Shown here: piece by piece, positions 34,326 to 45,355 of the stretch
Numbering within the stretch: the stretch's first letter is position 1
How the letters are laid out: every line of letters begins with the position of its first letter
Assembly (NCBI GenBank): GCA_007570785.1
Contig: ML664199.1
Coordinates: forward strand, 18,371,050 to 18,435,049
Direction of reading: 5' to 3'
DNA length: 64,000 nt
Source: Antilocapra americana
Taxonomy: Eukaryota; Chordata; Mammalia; Artiodactyla; Antilocapridae
The notes under the pieces: model-generated
Told to the model about the DNA's origin: nothing
Database searches by the model: none
Seen by the model: only the letters and a program-made list of their open reading frames with translations
Translations under genes and position numbers: made by a program

Positions 34326-35129
34326 ATTTTTTCTTTTTTTTTTTTATTATTGTTTTTGCCATACATTGTCATGATATCACCATGGGTTTACATATGCTTC
34401 CCCTCCGGGTCCCCCCTCCCTCCTCCCTGCCCCCCGGGAAATCTCGCTGCACCAGTCCCGAGCATCAATCCTGGGCTGGCGATTGATTAGACACATGACA
34501 ATTAACATGCTTCAATGCCCTTCTCCCATATCATCCCACCCTTACCCTCATCCACAAAGTCCACAAGTCTATTCTATACATCTGCGTTCCTTTTGCTGTC
34601 TCCCATGTTGGGTTCTCATTACTGTCTTTCTAAATTCCATATATATGTGTTAATATACTGTATTGTTGTTTTTGCTTCTGGCTTACTTCACTCTGGATAA
34701 TGGGCTCCAGTTTCGTCCATCTGAGTAGAATTGCTTCAAATGAATTTTTTTTTAATGCTGAGTAATATTCCATTGTGTATATATACCACAGCTTTCTTAT
34801 CCATTCGTCAGTTGATGGGCATCTAGGTTGCTTCCATGTCCTGGCTATTGTAAACAATGCAGCGATGAACATTGGGGTGCACGTGGCTCTTTCAATTCTG
34901 GTTTCCTCGGTGTATATGCCCAGCAGTGGGATTGCCGGGTCATATGGCAGGTCTATTTGCAGCTTTTTAAGGAACCTCCACACTGTTTTCCATAGTGGCT
35001 GTACTAGTTTGCATTCCCACCAACAGTGTAAGAGGGTTCCCTTTTCTCCACATCCTCTCCAGCATTTATTGCTTGTAGACTTTTGGATGGCAGCCATTCT
35101 GACTGGTGTAAAGTGGTACCTCATTGTAG
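34326..35129 (-). mobile_element. Young L1 (L1_BT), 0.8 kb
   Basis: T-tract, 3' UTR with a C-rich tract (34400-34436), then the last 164 codons of ORF2 as one open piece (34630-35124, ending SILTHIYGI). It is 5' truncated in the ORF2 C-terminal domain. I found no convincing target-site duplication, unlike the copies at 14 and 57 kb. Confidence 0.94.
34630..35124 (-). pseudogene. L1 ORF2 C-terminal fragment, 164 codons
   Basis: It covers the zinc-knuckle-like region ([20 protein letters not shown], residues 20-39) to the natural C-terminus without a break. The start is only the first internal methionine after the 5' truncation. It has no catalytic domain. Confidence 0.9.
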
Positions 35130-35400
35130 CAAAATGCCTATTTTCATTTAATTTCTGCTTGTTTATTTCATAATTTCTTGATCCATAAATGTGTTATTCC
35201 TTTTTTAAAAATCTCTTTGAGCATTCTAAAATCATGTCAAGATTCCTTTTTTTAAATTTTCATTTTGTTGCTTCTTAGTTTTCTTCATGTGGTATAAAAT
35301 TTTAATTTGTAGACTCATCTTGAGGGCAAGTATTTTTTCCCTTTATTTTTGTTTGCTCACTCTTTCTCTGCTTTGTTGCAGTTGTCTGTATATGGTCCTG
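35130..35400 (-). mobile_element. Ancient L1/HAL1, last segment
   Basis: cctattttcatttaatttct and tcttagttttcttcatgtgg fit old L1/HAL1 5'-side sequence in antisense. The right edge is unclear. Confidence 0.4.
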
Positions 35401-35769
35401 TCTCCTGTCCAGAATCAGGTCTTTTAAGGACAGCTCAGGGCACTTACTTCTTCTGAGTAGGTGGTAGCACAGATCCAATCACTTAGCCAATGGTAGCTCA
35501 GCCCAAGTCCTGACTGTGTGAGGCTCTCCACTGGTCTCATGTTGATGGGTGCATACTTATAGTTATAGCCCCCACAGCAATCAGTTATAGCTCTTTCCAG
35601 CCCCCTTTCCTCTCCAGTCTGTTATTTCAAGCAATAAGGCTGGTTCTGGTGTTCTGCCTTAGGGCACTTTTAGTCTCCATCACCCTCCTAAGGAATTAAG
35701 CTCCTGGCTGCCTTTGCCTGCTGCATACACTTGGTTTATCGCTTTGTGTTTCTATAGAATTTTCTTCTT
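35401..35769. other. No recognised feature
   Basis: About 370 bp of mixed sequence without a gene or a repeat that I can name. Confidence 0.45.
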
Positions 35770-35915
35770 TCGGATTGTAAGTTCCATAAGGGCAGAGACT
35801 TTGCTTTGTTCAGTGCAGTATCCTGGTTCTAAAACAATGTCTATCACATATAGGTACTGAATAAAAGCTTATTAAATGAATGAATAAATGAACAAATGAA
35901 TGAATGTTTGGTTAC
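35770..35915 (+). repeat. L2 3' end
   Basis: gattgtaagttccataaggg, cagagactttgctttgttca, ggtactgaataaaagcttat and an (AATG)n tail follow the order of the L2 3' terminus. Confidence 0.82.
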
Positions 35916-36438
35916 TGATTCACAGAGGTATTGGTCTCTTTGTAAGCTTGGCTACATTTTAAAGATTTTCACTTTTTTTTACTTTTTATCTTTCATTGCT
36001 CTGATCTTCTTTGGGATGGAGAGTGGCTCAAAGCATGCATTTACAACATTGTGATCTGAAGTTGTGGCCAAATATATACGTTCATACAGTTAGTCATTTG
36101 CCTAATAGGGATGGAGAGTGTGTGCTGCAGTTATTAGTTCTTCTACTCTCTTACACAGCCAAATGCTTTAAAGATTTAAGAATTTGAGTTCTACAAACTC
36201 AAACTAATTTCCTAAGCATATCTTGACTTAATTTTCCTCCATGCTCTATTGGTGGATAGCATTAAAAATTTCACGTTATATTTTACTTGATGGAAACCTG
36301 CCAAATACTGTCACTGAAGAAAGCTTTTCTAATTAGCCTTTTTCTGTAGTGTTAATTGTGAAAGTGGTGGAAGGTTCTGTAGAATATAGCATGCCCAGAG
36401 ACTTAATTAGAAACATGCCACCAAGGAGGATTTGACAT
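35916..36438. other. No recognised feature
   Basis: About 520 bp of single-copy AT-rich sequence before an MLT1 LTR. Confidence 0.5.
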
Positions 36439-36653
36439 GTGTATTAGTTTTCTATTGATGGTGTAACAAATTGCCACAAATGTAACAGCTTAAAACAATA
36501 TCCATTTGTTATCTTATAGACCTGCGGAATAGAAGTCTGGCATGGCATAGTTGAATTCTCTGCTCAGGGTGTCACAAAGCCAAAATTTGGATTGCATTCC
36601 TTTCTGGAAGCTATTGGGAAGAATTAATATGCAAGCTGCATTAATTATGCCTT
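36439..36653 (-). repeat. MLT1 LTR (MaLR), first part
   Basis: It begins tgtattagttttctattgat, then aacaaattgccacaaatgta and cttaaaacaatatccatttg: the antisense MLT1C/D type. The match stops near 36650 and resumes after 37194, so about 530 bp have been inserted. Confidence 0.9.
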
Positions 36654-36659
36654 CTTATT

Positions 36660-37188
36660 TTCTATATTTCTGATGCTTTGACATCTTGGACTTTGCTGGT
36701 CCTGAAGAGGCTGTCCTTCCTAGGGCTAGCCAATTCCTGAAGACCGTAAATGACTTAGGAGGGTGCCTTTCGTGTGTAAACTAACCAGTCCAGAGCTCAT
36801 GCCCTCATTCCTCCTATAATGGGCTGTCACAAGCAGGGCCAGTGTTCCTCTGCTCTAATCAAGTCACTCCTGGGTACCAGGCAACCAAGGACAGCCTCTG
36901 TGCCGTAGAACCTGATGAAATTATTCAAAACAGCCAATGCCAAGCCTGCTCACCCTGCCTTGACCTTTCTTTCCCAGCTAAACTATAATGTAAGACAGTT
37001 GCCCACATAGTCTCGACTTTCTCTGCCTCCTGAGTGATGCTGGTGCTTCCCTGTGTGGCCCGGTGTGGTGTAGTGTGACCCTCCTCTTGGCAACTGTGAG
37101 TAACAGATTATCTCTTCAATAGTCATGGTCTCCTGATTTGTTGTCCTTACCTTACTTAAATAATAATAAAACCTATATTTCAAAACAG
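36660..37188 (+). repeat. Solitary LTR of an ERV, nested in the MLT1
   Basis: The segment has LTR-like organisation: a TG start at 36671, a CA end near 37187, a GT/GC-rich stretch (37040-37080, gtgtggcccggtgtggtgta) and a poly-A signal AATAAAA (37164-37170) about 20 bp before the end. CTTATT occurs on both sides (36654-36659 and 37189-37194) as a possible 6-bp duplication, but the TG/CA ends do not line up exactly with it. The family is unknown to me; a ruminant ERV LTR is the most likely. No internal viral sequence is present. Confidence 0.6.
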
Positions 37189-37194
37189 CTTATT

Positions 37195-37512
37195 CTTGTT
37201 GGCAGAGACCAGTTCTTTTTCATGTCTTCCATATGGCCCCTCTGCCTTCAAGCCGTAACATCATACCAAATCCTTCTTATGCTCTGAATCTCTCTTACTT
37301 CCTCTTCTGCTTTTAGGGGTTCATGTGATTACACTGGATTCTTTCGGATAATCCAGAATAATCTCCCTATTTTATGATTAGGATATTTCCTTAATTATAT
37401 GATTAGTAATCCTAATTACATTTGCAATATCCTTTTCCCATGCAGTGCAAACTAACTACAGGAGTAATACCAGGGGGCAAAGATCATGGATGTCAAAATT
37501 CTGCCTACCACA
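37195..37512 (-). repeat. MLT1 LTR (MaLR), second part
   Basis: It resumes at gttggcagagaccagttctt and goes on with catgtgattacactggattc, ggataatccagaataatctc and aaattctgcctaccaca at the end, completing the LTR opened at 36439. Confidence 0.9.
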
Positions 37513-39535
37513 GTGTTTTAGAAGTTAAATAAGGAAAGAAATACTGGCTTCACAATTTGCATTGGATGACATCATAAGAAATTGTAATATGTTTTTATCT
37601 GTTCAGATTGCAGGCTACACTCTCTCTGTTTAGAATTTCTGTGGCTAAAATAGCTTTAGATAATGCTATAACTAAAAGAATTACACTGTAAAGAATTACT
37701 CAGATGAGTCTAGTTTTGATGCTGTCATGCATAAAGCCAAGATATTAAGCCTACTTGACAGTTAGACTGTGTTCTCCTCTATTTGAAATTACTCACATTT
37801 CTCTAAGGGGGATCTTAGGTGTTTTGCGTCCCATCATGTACACTTATCCCCAACAGGACGTCTCAACAATTACCTTATTTTCGCATCATAGTAATTTTAT
37901 ATTGACTTTGCCTATTTTCTTATATACTCATTGGGGGAAAATTTCTGAGACATAATTATACATTGATAGTTTAAAACTTTAAAAGTTCTGACTTGACTGC
38001 CTAGTTAAAAATACAGTTTTTGACACAGTTAAAAATACACTATCCTCTGAAATTAATATAGGACCAAATAATGTGAATGTAAAATATCACAGAGGCAAAC
38101 GTTTTCCAGGATTACTTTATACCATTATGCAGGGGTTCTTTGAAATGATCACAAGTGTGTTGTCACCCTGTGAGCCCTCATCCTCATTTCCTCTCACACT
38201 GTTTTCTTATGCTCTTTTCTCCTTTCTTCTACATTTTTTCCCTTTTCTTATTTACTTCTTGTTTATGTCTTCTGATTTTAATTTTTTCTATATATGCATG
38301 TCCTAATCCTGTTTTATGGATTTTATCACTGTATGATTTCATCACTCATGTTATATTAATTTTTCAGCTTCCTTGGTTTGTCCTCTTATTTTTCCAAATA
38401 TTGTTGCCTTATATTGTCTGTTCCTCAAATACAGTATTTCCCTTAGAGCAGGCTATGCAAGCAGTTGTTTGGCAATAAGTCCATAGTACTTGCTCAAGTC
38501 TGTTACTTGGTGAGGTAAGAGAAGTCAAAATAATAATAAATAGTTGGTAATTTGAACCTGGATTTAGCTATAGAGTCTTCCTTACCCATAGTGATTAATC
38601 TTGTTTTCTTGAGTTTTATCTTGAATTTTCTGACTTCAGAATATTACAGATTAGAATAATATGATGAGGACAGATAACCACTTGAAGGTTAAGCCTTTTT
38701 CAAATACTTGCCAAAACAGGAGGGCATGGCAGCCTTATGAGTTGGCTCGGGTTCAGAGACATGCTTCTCATGTTTTTCATGCTTTTATAAAAGGAGTTCA
38801 GAGCTGCTCCAGGCCTAACATCTCATATGCCAAGAGTTCTGAATTTATCCCAGTAGGGTACACTGTGGTTAGTACACTATGTGCCTAACGAGCCTCTACT
38901 TGAGGATAAGGCTTTACTCTGAAAGCCTTCAAATCTGAACTGTCATTATTTTCCCAGTGTAAGTAGATTTAACCTAGCCTTGCCGTTTTCTTAGTGTGCT
39001 GCTATGCTGCTACTTTAACTGCTAAAAGATGAGGGAAATTTTTCATTTGGCTGTGAGAATTTTAACAAATACAGATTTGGCCTTTGCAAAATCATTTTGC
39101 TTTTAAAAAGTCAAGTCTGGTCTTTGAACACTCTTAGGGTCCTTTGCAAATGTTTTAAGAAAAAAAATTTTTGAGAGTTAAGTCCTATTTTTTTTGATTC
39201 ACCACTATCGTGGGAAATCTGAGCAGATGAATTTCCCCTGTTTCAGAGTTAAAGCAATGTCATACATAATGCAAATAGGTTGCATGCATGAGAATTCTTT
39301 GACCATTTTTCTCCTGTTACACTTATAAAAACAAAGAAGACATTATTTTCCCATGTAACCAAATGATTCAGGTCCCTTTGTCTCTTGGTTTTTCAGAGTG
39401 TAATCTCTTTCCTCAGCTACGGAAATGGGATTTTCTTTCTGTCTACTCAAGATAATCAAGTGGGACAACAGACATGATACTTTGAGGTTCTGATAATTGT
39501 GCTGATTGAGAGACATTTTTCTGTAAGAGTTAAGG
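37513..39535. other. Repeat-poor stretch, 2 kb
   Basis: The longest stretch without a repeat I recognise. Two overlapping plus ORFs at 38073-38478 are T-rich, low-complexity readings with no domain. The ORF at 38661-38888 has no similarity I know. Possible conserved noncoding sequence can only be tested by alignment. Confidence 0.5.
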
Positions 39536-39539
39536 TTTA

Positions 39540-39695
39540 TGTCCTGAGAAATCCATCGTAAATTGAAAATATCTTAAGTTGAAATGCATTTAATACACCT
39601 AACCTATGGAACATCATAGTTTAGCCTAGCCTACCTTAAACGTGTTCAGAACAATAATGTTAGCCTGCAGTTGAGCAAAACCATCTACTCATAGA
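39540..39695 (+). mobile_element. Tigger-like DNA transposon (MITE) fragment
   Basis: gaaaatatcttaagttgaaa, tgcatttaatacacctaacc, tagcctagcctaccttaaac and gcctgcagttgagcaaaacc follow a known non-autonomous pogo/Tigger element of mammals. The ends are lost. Confidence 0.7.
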
Positions 39696-39847
39696 ATGTA
39701 AATTCTATCTTATGATATTTTATAAATATGTGCATATATATATAGATATATTTCCACAGTGTGAAAAGATAAAAAATAAAATGTAGCAGGAAAGATTTGA
39801 GCACAAACTAAGGTAGAATTTCTTTAATGCTGAGATTGTTAAAGGAT

Positions 39848-40045
39848 TTAGCATTGACTGAGTATCCACTATGTTTCTACACTTTTTGTATATTACTTAA
39901 TTCTGCTAACCACCACATGAGGGAGGTATTATACTCCTAATTTTATAGATAAAATGGGGACTCAGAGAATTCTACAAGTATTTAAGGTGACTAAGAGTGG
40001 GGAAGTCGGTATTCAATACCAAGACTGTCTTTCCTCCAAATTTAT
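39848..40045 (-). repeat. MIR SINE
   Basis: Antisense body: gactgagtatccactatgtt, ttttatagataaaatgggga, ctcagagaattctacaagta. An ancient, diverged copy. Confidence 0.72.
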
Positions 40046-40959
40046 GCTCTTTTCAGTACAACAATAGCTGTGATTTTGAAGTTTTCTTCCCCTACAAGTC
40101 TTTATATTTTTATTCACAGCAATCCAGGATCTTTTAGTTGAAGTCTGCAGGTGGAAATAATGGAGAGAACTCCCCTCGTAATCAGGAGATTGGGGTTCTA
40201 GAGCTGACCCTGGTTTCCACAGGTGAAAGCAGAGATTCAGCTGCTGGCTTTGCCTGCACTTTGTCAGTTGTAAAGTACTATTTACAGTCAAGGTGCCATT
40301 ACTGAATAAGAAAATATTAGCCTGGGTTTTCTCGTGAGATAGGATGGTACAATTTAGGATTTTCCCACTACCATTTACTTTACTTAGTCCTCTACTGTCT
40401 TTTGGATTCTCTCAATCCAGTGAAGCTATGATTTGTAATATCAACATTTGTCAGTTGAGAGAAGTAGAGAACCACTTGCTGGTGATAATGATCAATTTAG
40501 ACAGTCACTTGGAAGTAGTGTTTGCTTTTTTAAAATGCAAAAAAAAGGCTCATTTTAAAAACGCCTCTTGAAATTTCAAAGGGATGTTGGGAACTCTGTA
40601 TCTTCAAGTACTATTAGCAGAGGGGCCAGAGAGATGAGAGGAATAGGGTAGATTTGTCAGTTTTCACTGTTTGGCTCCAACCATTGCTGCCCTTGTTTCT
40701 CATCTTCTGATGGTCTGATAAATGTTCTGTAATTTGGTTATATCAAACTTGTGCTCCAAAGGGCCACATAGTATGTATTTTAGGTTTTCTGGATTATACA
40801 AAGTCTCTGTGGCAAATTCTTCTTTTCCTTCTCTGTCTTCTCTTGTTTGTCCTCCTTAATTCTCTAAAATTGTAGAAACCATTCTTAGCTTGAAGGCAGT
40901 ACAAAAACAGATGGAGATCCAGGAGCCCATAGATAGCTAATTCCTTTACTATACCATAG
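40046..40959. other. No recognised feature
   Basis: About 0.9 kb of single-copy DNA. The ORFs here (40013-40291 minus, 40344-40571 plus) resemble nothing I know. Confidence 0.5.
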
Positions 40960-41056
40960 TTATTTTTTTTCTTAAACAGTTCCTTATTAATAGACAGGTT
41001 TTTGAATTTTTCACTATTTCAAATAATGCTGCAATTAAAAATTCTACTACTCACAT
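40960..41056 (-). mobile_element. Old L1M 3' end, first segment of a nested stack
   Basis: gaatttttcactatttcaaa and taatgctgcaattaaaaatt are antisense L1M words. The element resumes at 43026-43185 and again at about 45356-45680. Confidence 0.7.
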
Positions 41057-41845
41057 GAAAAGATGCTCAGCATCACTAATTATTAGAGAAATGCAAATCA
41101 AAACTACAATGAAGTACCACCTCACATCAGTCAGAATGGCTATCATTAAAAACTCTGCAAATAACAAATGCTGAAGAGAATGTGGAGAAAAGGGAAACTT
41201 CTACACTGTTGGTGGGAATTTAAGTTGGTGCAGCCACTGTAAAAAATGGTACTGAGGTTCCTCAAAAAGCTAAAAGTATATTTACCATATAATACAGCAA
41301 TCCCTCTCCTGGGCATACATCAAGACAGAAATATAATTCAAAAAGATACATGCATCTCTGTATTTATAGCAGCACTATTCACAATAGCCAAGTCATAGAA
41401 GCATCCTAAGTGTCCACTGGCAGATAAATGGATAAAAAAAGATATGGTATATCTATCTATCTATCTAATGGACTACTACTCAACCATAAAAAGAACAAAA
41501 TAATGCTATTTGCAGTCACGTGGATGCAACTAGAGATTGTCATACTAAGTGAAGTGAGTCAGAAAGAGAAAGACAAATACCATATAATATAACTTATATG
41601 TAGTATCTAAAATATGATATACATGAATCTGTTTATGAAAAAGAAACAGAATTAGGGACATAGAGAATAGACTATTGGTTGCCAAGGTGCAGGGGGAGAG
41701 AGAGGGATGGACTGGGAATTTGGGATTAGCAGATGTAAAGTGGTATATATAGAATGGATAAACAATAGGGTCCTACAGCACAGGGAACTATATTCAATAT
41801 CTAGTGATAAACTGTAATGGAAAAGAATATGAAATAGAATGTATA
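41057..41845 (+). mobile_element. L1 of intermediate age, ORF2 C-terminus and 3' UTR, first part
   Basis: Sense L1: gaaaagatgctcagcatcac, taattattagagaaatgcaa, gtgaagtgagtcagaaagag and caatagggtcctacagcaca. CTACTACTCACAT (41044-41056 and 43030-43042) is its target-site duplication, so it inserted into the older L1M. An (ATCT)n run lies at 41451-41466. A BovB opens it near its 3' end. Confidence 0.92.
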
Positions 41846-42919
41846 AGCTGGTTTTAGAAAAGGCAGAGGAACCAGAGATGAAACTGCCAATACCCGATGG
41901 ATCATCAAAAAAGCAAGAGAGTTCCAGGAAAACATATATTTTTGTTTTATTGACTATAGCAAAGCCGTTGACTGTGTGGATCACAATAAACTGTGGAAAA
42001 TTCTGAAAGAGATGGGAATACCAGACCACCTGATCTGTCTCTTGAGAAATCTGTATGCAGGTCAAGAAGCAACAATTAGAACTGGACATGGAACAACAGA
42101 CTGGTTCCAAATTGAGAAAGGAGTACGTCAAGGCTGTATATGTCACCCTGCTTATTTAACTTACATGCAGAGTACATCATGAGAAACGTTGGGCTGGAGG
42201 AAGCACAAACTGGAATCAAGATTGTAGGGAGAAATATCAATAACCTCAGATATGCAAATGACACCATCCTTATGGCAGAAAGTGAAGAGGAACTAAAAAG
42301 CCTCGTAATGAAAGTGAAAGGAGAGTGAAAAAGTTGGCTTAAAGCTCAACATTCAGAAAACTAAGATCATGGCATCTGGTCCCATCACTTCATGGCAAAT
42401 AGATAGGGAAACAGTGGAAACAGTGTCAAACTTTATTTTTTTAGGCTCCAAAATCACTGCAGATGGTGATTGCAGCCATGAAATTAAAAGACGCTTACTC
42501 CTTGGAAGGAAAGTTATGGCCAATCTAGATAGCATATTGAAAAGCAGAGACATTAATTTGCCAACAAAGGTCCACCTAGTCAAGGCTATGGTTTTTCCAG
42601 TAGTCATATATGGAAGTGAGAGTTGGATGGTGAAGAAAGCTGAGCACTGAAGAATCGATGCTTTTGAACTGTGGTGTTGGAGAAGACTCTTGAGAGTCCC
42701 TTGGACTGCAAGGAGATCCAACCAGTCCATCCTAAAGGAGATCAGTCCTGGGTGTTCATTGGAAGGACTGATGTTGAAGCTGAAACTCCAATATTTTGGC
42801 CACCGCATGCAAAGAGTTGACTCACTGGAAAAGACGCTAATGCTGGGAAGGATTGGGGGCAGGAGGAGAAGGGACAACAGAGGATGAGAAGGCTGGATGG
42901 CTGAACTGAGCTGAACTGA
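41846..42919 (+). mobile_element. BovB (RTE) LINE with a 3'-proximal deletion
   Basis: From the reverse transcriptase (gctggttttagaaaaggcag) to the 3' tail (gaactgagctgaactga). At 42900 the sequence jumps from ggctggatgg straight to the ctgaactgag tail. About 120 bp that other copies keep here (compare 9625-9745) are missing. The frames are broken into short ORFs. Confidence 0.94.
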
Positions 42920-43025
42920 TATATATATATATGTATATATATATATCTGAATCAGTTTGCTGTACAGCAGCAATTAATAAAATTGTGTAAATCAACTATA
43001 TGTCAATAAAAAAAAAGAGAAAGGG
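42920..43025 (+). mobile_element. L1 of intermediate age, 3' end
   Basis: A (TA)n tract, then tgaatcagtttgctgtacag and caactatatgtcaataaaaa with a poly-A tail. This is the end of the L1 begun at 41057, with a canonical AATAAA at 43006-43011. Confidence 0.9.
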
Positions 43026-43192
43026 AATCCTACTACTCACATATCTGTTCACTTGTACCAATTGAATCCTAGAAGTGAAATCAATCCTTAAAGTGTATTT
43101 GCATTTAATATTGGGACAGATATTGTCAGATACCCTCTGTTAAAGCTGTACCACTTACATTTCATAGTATTACCATTACCGTTCATAGTATC
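43026..43192 (-). mobile_element. Old L1M, second segment
   Basis: gtgaaatcaatccttaaagt and gtcagataccctctgttaaa continue the L1M of 40960 after the younger L1. Confidence 0.65.
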
Positions 43193-43684
43193 GTTATTGT
43201 TCAGTTGCTAAGTTGCGTCCAATTCATTGCAACCTCATGGACTACAGTATGCCAGACTCCCATGTCCTTTGCTATCTCCTAGAGTTTGCTCAAATTCATG
43301 TCCATTGAGCTGGTGATTCTATCTAACCATCCTCTGCCACCATCTATTCCTTTTGCCTTTAGTCTTTCCTAGCATCATGGTCTTTTCCAATGAGTCAGCT
43401 CTTCACATTAAGTGGCCAAAGAATTGGAGTTTCAGTTAGCATCAGTTCTTCCAGTGAGTATTCAGGGTTGATTTCCTTTAGGATTCACTGGTTTGATCTC
43501 CTTGCAGTCCAAGGGACTCTCAAAAGCCTTCTCCAACACCACAATTTGAAAGCATCAATTTTCGAGTTCTCAGCCTTCTTTGTGGCCCAACTCTCACATC
43601 TATACATGACTACTGGTAAAACCATGCTTTGACTATACACATCTTTGTCAGCAAAGTGATGTCTCTCCTTTTTAATACGCTGTC
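43193..43684 (-). mobile_element. BovB (RTE) LINE, first part (3' end)
   Basis: Reverse BovB 3' end: gttattgttcagttgctaag, gccatctattccttttgcct, ctccttgcagtccaagggac. A Bov-tA SINE splits it, and it resumes at 43929. Confidence 0.93.
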
Positions 43685-43696
43685 TATGTTTTTCAT

Positions 43697-43916
43697 GGCT
43701 TCCCTGGTGGCTCAGATGGTAAAGCGTCTGTCTTCAATGCAGGAGACCTGGGTTCGATCCCTGGGTTGGGAAGGTGCCCTGGAGAAGGAAATGGCAGCCC
43801 ACTCCAGTACTCTTGCCTGGAAAATCCCTTGGACAGAGGAGCCTGGTAGGCTATAGCCCATGGGATAACAAAGATTCGGACATGGTTGAATGACTTCACT
43901 TCACTTCACTTCACTT
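43697..43916 (+). mobile_element. Bov-tA SINE inserted in BovB, Pol III boxes intact
   Basis: TATGTTTTTCAT (43685-43696) and TATGTTTGTCAT (43917-43928) flank it. The head keeps a good A box (TGGCTCAGATGG at 43708-43719) and a B box (GGTTCGATCCC at 43751-43761). The tail is a (TTCAC)n run (43894-43914). It is among the best kept SINEs here and younger than the BovB around it. Confidence 0.96.
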
Positions 43917-43928
43917 TATGTTTGTCAT

Positions 43929-45355
43929 AGCTTTTCTTCCAAGAAGCAAGTGTCTTTTAATTTCTTGGCTGCAGTCACAGTCTGCAGTGATTTTGGAGCC
44001 CAAGAAAATAAAATCTGTCATTGCTTCCACTTTTCCCCCTTCTGTTTGCCATGAATTGATCGGACTGGATGCCATTATGTTTGTTTTTTGAATGCTGAGT
44101 TTTAAGCCAGCTTTTTCACTTTCCTCTCTCACCCTCATCAAGAGGTCACTTTCTATAAGGGTGGTGTCATCTGCATATCTGAGGTTGTTGATATTTTTCC
44201 CAGCAGTCTAGATTCCAGGTTGGGCTTCATCCAGCCTGGCATTTTGCATGATGCACTCCGCACAGAGGTTAAATAAACTTGGTTAGAATATAAAGCTTTG
44301 TCATACTCCTTTCCCAATTTTGAACCAGTCAATTGTTCCATGTCTGGTTCTAACTGTTGCTTCTTGACTCACAGACAGGTTTCTCAGAAAACAGGTAAGA
44401 TGATCTGGTATTTCTATCTCTTTAAGAATTTTCCAGTTTGTTGTGATCCGCACAGTCAAAGGCTTTAGCAAAGTCAATGAAGCAGAAGTAGATGCTTTTC
44501 TGGAATTCCCTTACTTTCTCTATGATCCAATAAATATTGGCAATTTGATCTCTGGTTCCTCTGCTTTTTCTAAATCCAGCTTGTAGTCTGAAAGTTCTCA
44601 GTTCATGTGTTGCTGAAGCCTAGCTTGAAGGGTTTTGAACATAACCTTACTAGCATGTGAAATGAATGCAATTGTATGGTAGTTTGAACATTTTTAGTAC
44701 TGTTATTCCTTGGAATTGGAATGAAAACTGACCTTTTCCAGTCCTGTGGCCACTGCTGAGTTTTCCAAATTTGCTGGCATATTGAATGCAGCACTTTTAT
44801 AGCACTGTATTTTAGGATTTGAAATAGCTCAACTGGAATTCCATCACCTCCACTAGCTTTGTTTGCAGTAATGCTTCCTAAGGCCCACTTGACTTCACCC
44901 TCCAGAATTTCTGGCTCTAGGTGAGTGACCACTGCATCTTGATTATCTGGGTTATTAAGACCTTTTTTGCATAGCTCTTTTGTGTATTCTTGCCACCACT
45001 TCTTAATCTCATCTGCTTCTGTTAGGTACCTACCATTTCTGTCCTTTATTTTGCCCACTCTTGAATGAAATGTTTCCTTGATATCTCCAATTTTCTTGAA
45101 GAGATCTCTAGTCTTTCCATTCTATTGTTTTCCTCTATTTCTTTACATTGTTCATTTAATAAGATGTTCTTATCTCTCCTCACTTTTCCCTGGGTCTTTG
45201 TATTCTGTTGGGTATGAGTATATCTTTCCCTTTCTTTCTTGCCTTTCACTTCTCTTCTTTCTTCAACTATTTGTCAAGCCTCCTCAGATAACCACTTTAC
45301 CTTATTGCATTTCTTTTGCTTTGGGATGGTTTTGGTCACTGTCCATATTCTCTAT
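43929..45355 (-). mobile_element. BovB (RTE) LINE, second part
   Basis: The reverse transcriptase and upstream linker follow (NKASGGDGIPVELFQILK near 44860, MGKIKDRNGRYL at 45025-45058). It extends further 5' than most copies here, to about 45355. Frames are broken; the longest piece has 151 codons. Confidence 0.92.
44603..45058 (-). pseudogene. BovB ORF fragment before the RT core, 151 codons
   Basis: It covers the segment between endonuclease and palm (MGKIKDRNGR, ASGGDGIPVELF, SICQQIWKTQQWPQDWKRSV). The last 25 residues drift out of frame, showing a frameshift near 44680. It belongs to the BovB at 43193-45355. Confidence 0.85.

Noticed and set aside
36660..37188. Provirus with coding genes
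   Set aside because: Only an LTR-like segment is present; no gag, pol or env reading is seen in the window.
38073..38478. Overlapping T-rich ORFs reading as hydrophobic peptides
   Set aside because: Low-complexity C/T-rich sequence gives Phe/Leu/Ser-rich readings in several frames; no domain.
42918..42948. AT-rich unwinding element or origin
   Set aside because: It is a (TA)n microsatellite in the 3' UTR of an L1; similar tracts occur at 20715, 25233 and 32923.
43708..43761. tRNA gene
   Set aside because: The A and B boxes belong to the tRNA-derived head of a Bov-tA SINE; there is no cloverleaf with acceptor pairing.
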